Positions 3,377 to 6,359 of a DNA stretch of 6,359 bases are shown here, piece by piece. A program made the translations under genes and the position numbers. The stretch covers positions 1-6,359 of the forward strand of contig SKPV01000224.1 of the NCBI GenBank assembly GCA_007119345.1. The letters run 5' to 3'. The DNA is from Halovivax sp. Its GTDB lineage: Archaea; Halobacteriota; Halobacteria; Halobacteriales; Natrialbaceae. Each line of letters starts with the position of its first letter. Positions within the stretch are counted from its first letter, which is position 1. Below the pieces are notes generated by a model. That model had not been told where the DNA came from and ran no database searches. It saw only the letters and a list, made by a program, of their open reading frames with translations.

Positions 3377-6359
3377 ATGAAATTCAATCGGAGGTGCATA
3401 TTGATCTCCGTCGTACTCCTCGCCACGCTGCTCGCCGGCGTTTCACTGGGCGGCGTCGCGATCGCCGACGTCTCGATCGCCGCCGACGAGGAGTCGATCC
3501 CCGAACACTCTGAAGAGATCGACGAACCGCTGCAAGACGCCGAGGGCGAAACCGAGCTAATTCTCAGGCTAGATCCCGTGAACGACGCGCATCTGGCCGG
3601 CGACCGTGAGGCGACGGTCGAGACGTTACAGAGCCACGCCGACCGCACCCAGCAGCCCGTACTCGACCGACTCGAGCACATGGGCGGCGTCGCGGTCGAG
3701 GACCGGTGGTGGATCGTCAACGGTATCTTGATCACAGCCGACCTGGATCGTGTCGATCTCGAGGAATTGCGTTCGATCGAGAACGTCGAACTCGTTCACG
3801 AGCACTACACCTTCGACGCCCCCGAGCCCGTCCAGACCGAACCGGTCGCCGAGACGACCGACGGAACGAGGACGGACGATGTGGAGGCCACTTACGGTCT
3901 CGAGCAGATCAAGGCTCTCGATACCTGGGACGAAATCGGTGTCACCGGCGCGGACGTCCGAGTCGTCGTCGCGGACACCGGCGTCGACGCGAATCATCCG
4001 GACATCGAACTTCCGGAGGAAGACGGCTGGAACGACCTCGCCGACGGCGAGGACGAACCCGCGGACGAGCACGGACACGGTACTCACGTCGGCGGCACGA
4101 TCGCCGGCGGAGACGCCTCCGGCACGGCGATCGGCGTCGCGCCAGAGGCCGAACAGGCTCACGCTCGCGTTTGCGGCGCCGATGGCTTGTGTGAGGGCCA
4201 GGCGATCTACGATTCCTTCGAGTGGGCCGTTGAGACGGACTCGGACCTCATCAGTCTGAGCCTGGGTTCCGCGTCACCGCACGGTCAGTATACCGAGCTC
4301 ATCCACAACACGATGAACGCGGGCACACTCGTCGTTGCCTCGATCGGTAACGACGGCGAGGGGACCGCCGGGTCGCCCGGCGCCGACTACGACTCCATAG
4401 CCAGCGGTGCCAGCAACGAGACCGGGGGAATCGCCAGCTTCTCCGGCGGGATGCTGATAGAGGAGGGCGACTTCGACGGCGAGTGGATGGACCACTGGCC
4501 CGAGGGCGAGTTCGTCACGCCCGATATCGCCGCGCCTGGCGCGGACGTCTACAGCGCGCACCCGACCGACGGCGGCACGATGTGTGGCGACGTCGATTAC
4601 TGTGAAGTTAGCGGGACCTCCATGTCCGCGCCCCACAAGAGCGGCGCCGCGGCGCTGATCATCGGCGCGGCCGGCGGCGAGTTGGATCCGTGGGACGTCA
4701 AGGAGCTGATGCTCGACACCGCCTGGAAGCCCGACGATTGGGATCCGGACGACGCTCAGTACTACGACGAAGAGGGCGGAATCGACTCGCGGTATGGCGC
4801 CGGCATCATCGACGTCTACGCCGCCACCGCCCAGGTGGCGGTCGACTCCGGCGTCGAGGGCGTCGTCACCGACGCCGACGGCGAGCCGATCGATGGGGCC
4901 GCCGTAACCGTCGAGGACGGCGCTTCCACCGAGACGGACGCCGACGGCGGCTACGACCTGATCCAGGCGCCTGGCACGTACGACGTCACCGCGGACGGCT
5001 TCGGCTTCGCGGCGCAAACCGAGACGGTAACCATCGATGACGACGAGCACGTCGTCGAGCGGGACTTCGCCCTGGAGGCCGCACTCGCAATCGAACTCGT
5101 AGACGGTCAGGACGAAACCATCGAGGGCGGCGATGGCGTCACCGCCGAGTTCGACGCGGCGAACCTCGAGGAACTCGTCGTCGAGATCGGGGGGTCGTAC
5201 GACGAGTCGGACGCGACCCTCTTCGTCGACGGAACGGAGGCACAGTTTGGCGAGCCGGTCGACTTCGACGGCGACGAAGATGCGGTGGAAGTGGTGGTGG
5301 AGACGACCACGAACACGGAGGGCGAGTTCTCGCTCGAGCACAGCTTCGAGGGTCTCGGCGACGAGGAGACGATCACGACCGGTCCGACGACGGTGTTCGA
5401 AGAGCTGCAGCCGGTCGCCGTCGTCGACGACGGGGACACGTTCGGTGACGACGTCGCCGAGATGCTGTCGGCGTCGCTCCCCGAGAACTACGACCTCTTC
5501 GTCGCCGACAGCGACGAGGCGGCCGAGGAGTTCGACGTGATCGTCGTCCAGCACCTCGACGCGGACGACGCCGCCGACTTCGTCGACGCCACCGCGGACG
5601 GCGATACCGGCGTCGTCTACCTCGACCAGTGGGGTAACTGGTCGAACGGCGTTCCGGTCTACAGCGACGTAACGGATGACCCCGGTGCGACCTCCGAGGA
5701 TTACAATGATTCCGAACCGGTCATCTACAAATTCGTCGACGATCACGAGATCTTCGACGGCGTCGGCGAGGCCGGCGACTCGATCGACGTTCACTTCGAT
5801 ACGTACGGTGACCACACGTGGTTTGCGGACACCTCGTTCGACGTTTACGCCGAGATCGGCGACCAGGAGGGCATCGCGGGTGACGCGTTCGCCGTCGACG
5901 AGGAGAGCGCGACGGTCCTCGCGTCCGGGCTCGGCTACACCAGCTTCGTCACCGACGACGACTACACCGACGACGCCCACGCCATCCTGGCCAACAGCGT
6001 CGAGTTCCTCGCGTCCGAAGTCGTCGATCACCCGACGATCTCCGGCTCGGTCGAGATCGTCGACAATCCGGCACCCGAAGGTGCGATCGTGGAGGCCTAC
6101 GTCGACGACGAACTCCGTGGAACCACCGCGGTCGAAACGCCGGGCGAGTTCGACGAACTCGTGGTCGACGGCGAGGCGGCGGTCGACGATGGAGCGACGA
6201 TCGCCTTCGCCGTCGGCGGTCTCCCGGTCGACCAGGAGGCGACGTGGTCGGAGGGCTCACACGAGCAGCTCGACCTGACCGCCTCGGGCAACGCGACGGT
6301 CGAGTTGGAAGCCGGCGACGACCGCTTCGGAGAACCGATCGAAGACGCGACGATCGCGG
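3377..6359 (+). CDS. Secreted subtilisin-like (S8) serine protease, multidomain, 3' end beyond window
   Basis: An open frame of 994 codons runs off the right edge. It is an exported endopeptidase. Residues 1-30 are a Tat signal: NRRCIL (4-9) fits RR-x-hydrophobic-hydrophobic, then a hydrophobic core and a likely cut after AIA (28-30). Residues 59-150 resemble an I9-type propeptide of the bacillopeptidase F kind (RWWIVNGILITAD, 110-122). The S8 catalytic domain (about 172-488) has Asp200 (VVADTGVD), His234 (HGHGTHVGGT), oxyanion Asn325 (SIGNDG) and Ser415 (SGTSMSAPH), so it should be active. Cysteines pair closely at 266/272 and 403/409. Next come a carboxypeptidase-regulatory-like beta domain (491-568), an acidic beta-rich segment (569-678), an alpha/beta domain resembling a class I glutamine-amidotransferase fold (679-880), and a beta-rich segment continuing past the edge. 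ATG 3377 is preferred to TTG 3401 because only it retains the Tat arginines. Extracellular proteolysis, perhaps cell-surface bound, is inferred; no C-terminal anchor is visible. Confidence 0.93.
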   Translation, partial: MKFNRRCILISVVLLATLLAGVSLGGVAIADVSIAADEESIPEHSEEIDEPLQDAEGETELILRLDPVNDAHLAGDREATVETLQSHADRTQQPVLDRLEHMGGVAVEDRWWIVNGILITADLDRVDLEELRSIENVELVHEHYTFDAPEPVQTEPVAETTDGTRTDDVEATYGLEQIKALDTWDEIGVTGADVRVVVADTGVDANHPDIELPEEDGWNDLADGEDEPADEHGHGTHVGGTIAGGDASGTAIGVAPEAEQAHARVCGADGLCEGQAIYDSFEWAVETDSDLISLSLGSASPHGQYTELIHNTMNAGTLVVASIGNDGEGTAGSPGADYDSIASGASNETGGIASFSGGMLIEEGDFDGEWMDHWPEGEFVTPDIAAPGADVYSAHPTDGGTMCGDVDYCEVSGTSMSAPHKSGAAALIIGAAGGELDPWDVKELMLDTAWKPDDWDPDDAQYYDEEGGIDSRYGAGIIDVYAATAQVAVDSGVEGVVTDADGEPIDGAAVTVEDGASTETDADGGYDLIQAPGTYDVTADGFGFAAQTETVTIDDDEHVVERDFALEAALAIELVDGQDETIEGGDGVTAEFDAANLEELVVEIGGSYDESDATLFVDGTEAQFGEPVDFDGDEDAVEVVVETTTNTEGEFSLEHSFEGLGDEETITTGPTTVFEELQPVAVVDDGDTFGDDVAEMLSASLPENYDLFVADSDEAAEEFDVIVVQHLDADDAADFVDATADGDTGVVYLDQWGNWSNGVPVYSDVTDDPGATSEDYNDSEPVIYKFVDDHEIFDGVGEAGDSIDVHFDTYGDHTWFADTSFDVYAEIGDQEGIAGDAFAVDEESATVLASGLGYTSFVTDDDYTDDAHAILANSVEFLASEVVDHPTISGSVEIVDNPAPEGAIVEAYVDDELRGTTAVETPGEFDELVVDGEAAVDDGATIAFAVGGLPVDQEATWSEGSHEQLDLTASGNATVELEAGDDRFGEPIEDATIA
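3390..3396 (+). promoter_or_regulatory. Shine-Dalgarno-like GGAGGTG inside the protease start region
   Basis: GGAGGTG lies four bases before an in-frame TTG (3401-3403) and would be a strong ribosome binding site for it. Starting there gives ISVVLLATLLAG with no basic N-region and no twin arginines. Upstream ATG 3377 has no Shine-Dalgarno sequence. I read the ATG as the true start, with GGAGGTG encoding part of Arg-Arg-Cys, but internal initiation at TTG is possible. Confidence 0.35.

Noticed and set aside
3256..4162. Overlapping minus-strand frames (3256-3735, 3626-4162) that might suggest another gene upstream of ahcY
   Set aside because: They are antisense to the protease signal peptide, propeptide and catalytic Asp region and have no recognisable protein features.
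4274..6031. 585-codon minus-strand open frame
   Set aside because: It is antisense to the protease, whose plus-strand frame has the catalytic triad, Tat signal and recognisable domains. Long antisense frames are expected in GC-rich haloarchaeal genes, and its Val/Asp/Arg/Gly-rich translation matches the reverse reading of Asp/Val/Thr-rich codons.

Overview
The window looks like chromosomal DNA from a haloarchaeon (Halobacteria). It is GC-rich with strong G/C preference at third codon positions. The soluble and secreted proteins are very acidic (Asp/Glu-rich). Promoters look archaeal: an AT-rich TATA box sits about 25-30 bases before the start codon, as expected for leaderless or short-leader mRNAs, and bacterial -35/-10 pairs are not evident. 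The exported protease carries a twin-arginine (Tat) signal, the usual export route in haloarchaea. The species cannot be named from this window.

Layout. (1) 1-212: the 3' end of an unrecognised + strand gene. (2) 213-506: a 294-base non-coding stretch. It holds a cluster of ~40-bp repeats (284-420), then two matching operator-like palindromes (core CAGAA-N6-TTCTG, 28 bp apart) directly upstream of a TATA box. (3) 507-1904 (+): a 465-residue major facilitator superfamily (MFS) transporter. (4) 1905-1934: a 30-base gap between convergent stop codons with weak hairpins. (5) 1935-3224 (-): a complete S-adenosylhomocysteine hydrolase (ahcY), which clears the product inhibitor of methyltransferases. 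(6) 3225-3376: a divergent intergenic region that turns AT-rich from about 3301 and carries the promoters of ahcY and the next gene. (7) 3377 to the window end (+): the first 994 codons of a large secreted subtilisin-family (S8) serine protease, open at the right edge.

The three main genes are not an obvious operon or pathway. The transporter and ahcY converge, and ahcY and the protease diverge. The protease is the least ordinary gene: Tat signal, I9-type propeptide, S8 catalytic domain with two short-spaced cysteine pairs, a carboxypeptidase-regulatory-like beta domain, a further beta-rich acidic segment, a ~200-residue alpha/beta domain resembling a class I glutamine-amidotransferase fold without any cysteine nucleophile, and another beta-rich repeat-like segment.

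No tRNA, rRNA, CRISPR array, transposase or insertion sequence was found. I do not claim a wholly new system. The strongest candidates for new biology are the duplicated operator before the transporter, the ~40-bp repeat cluster and the C-terminal architecture of the protease.
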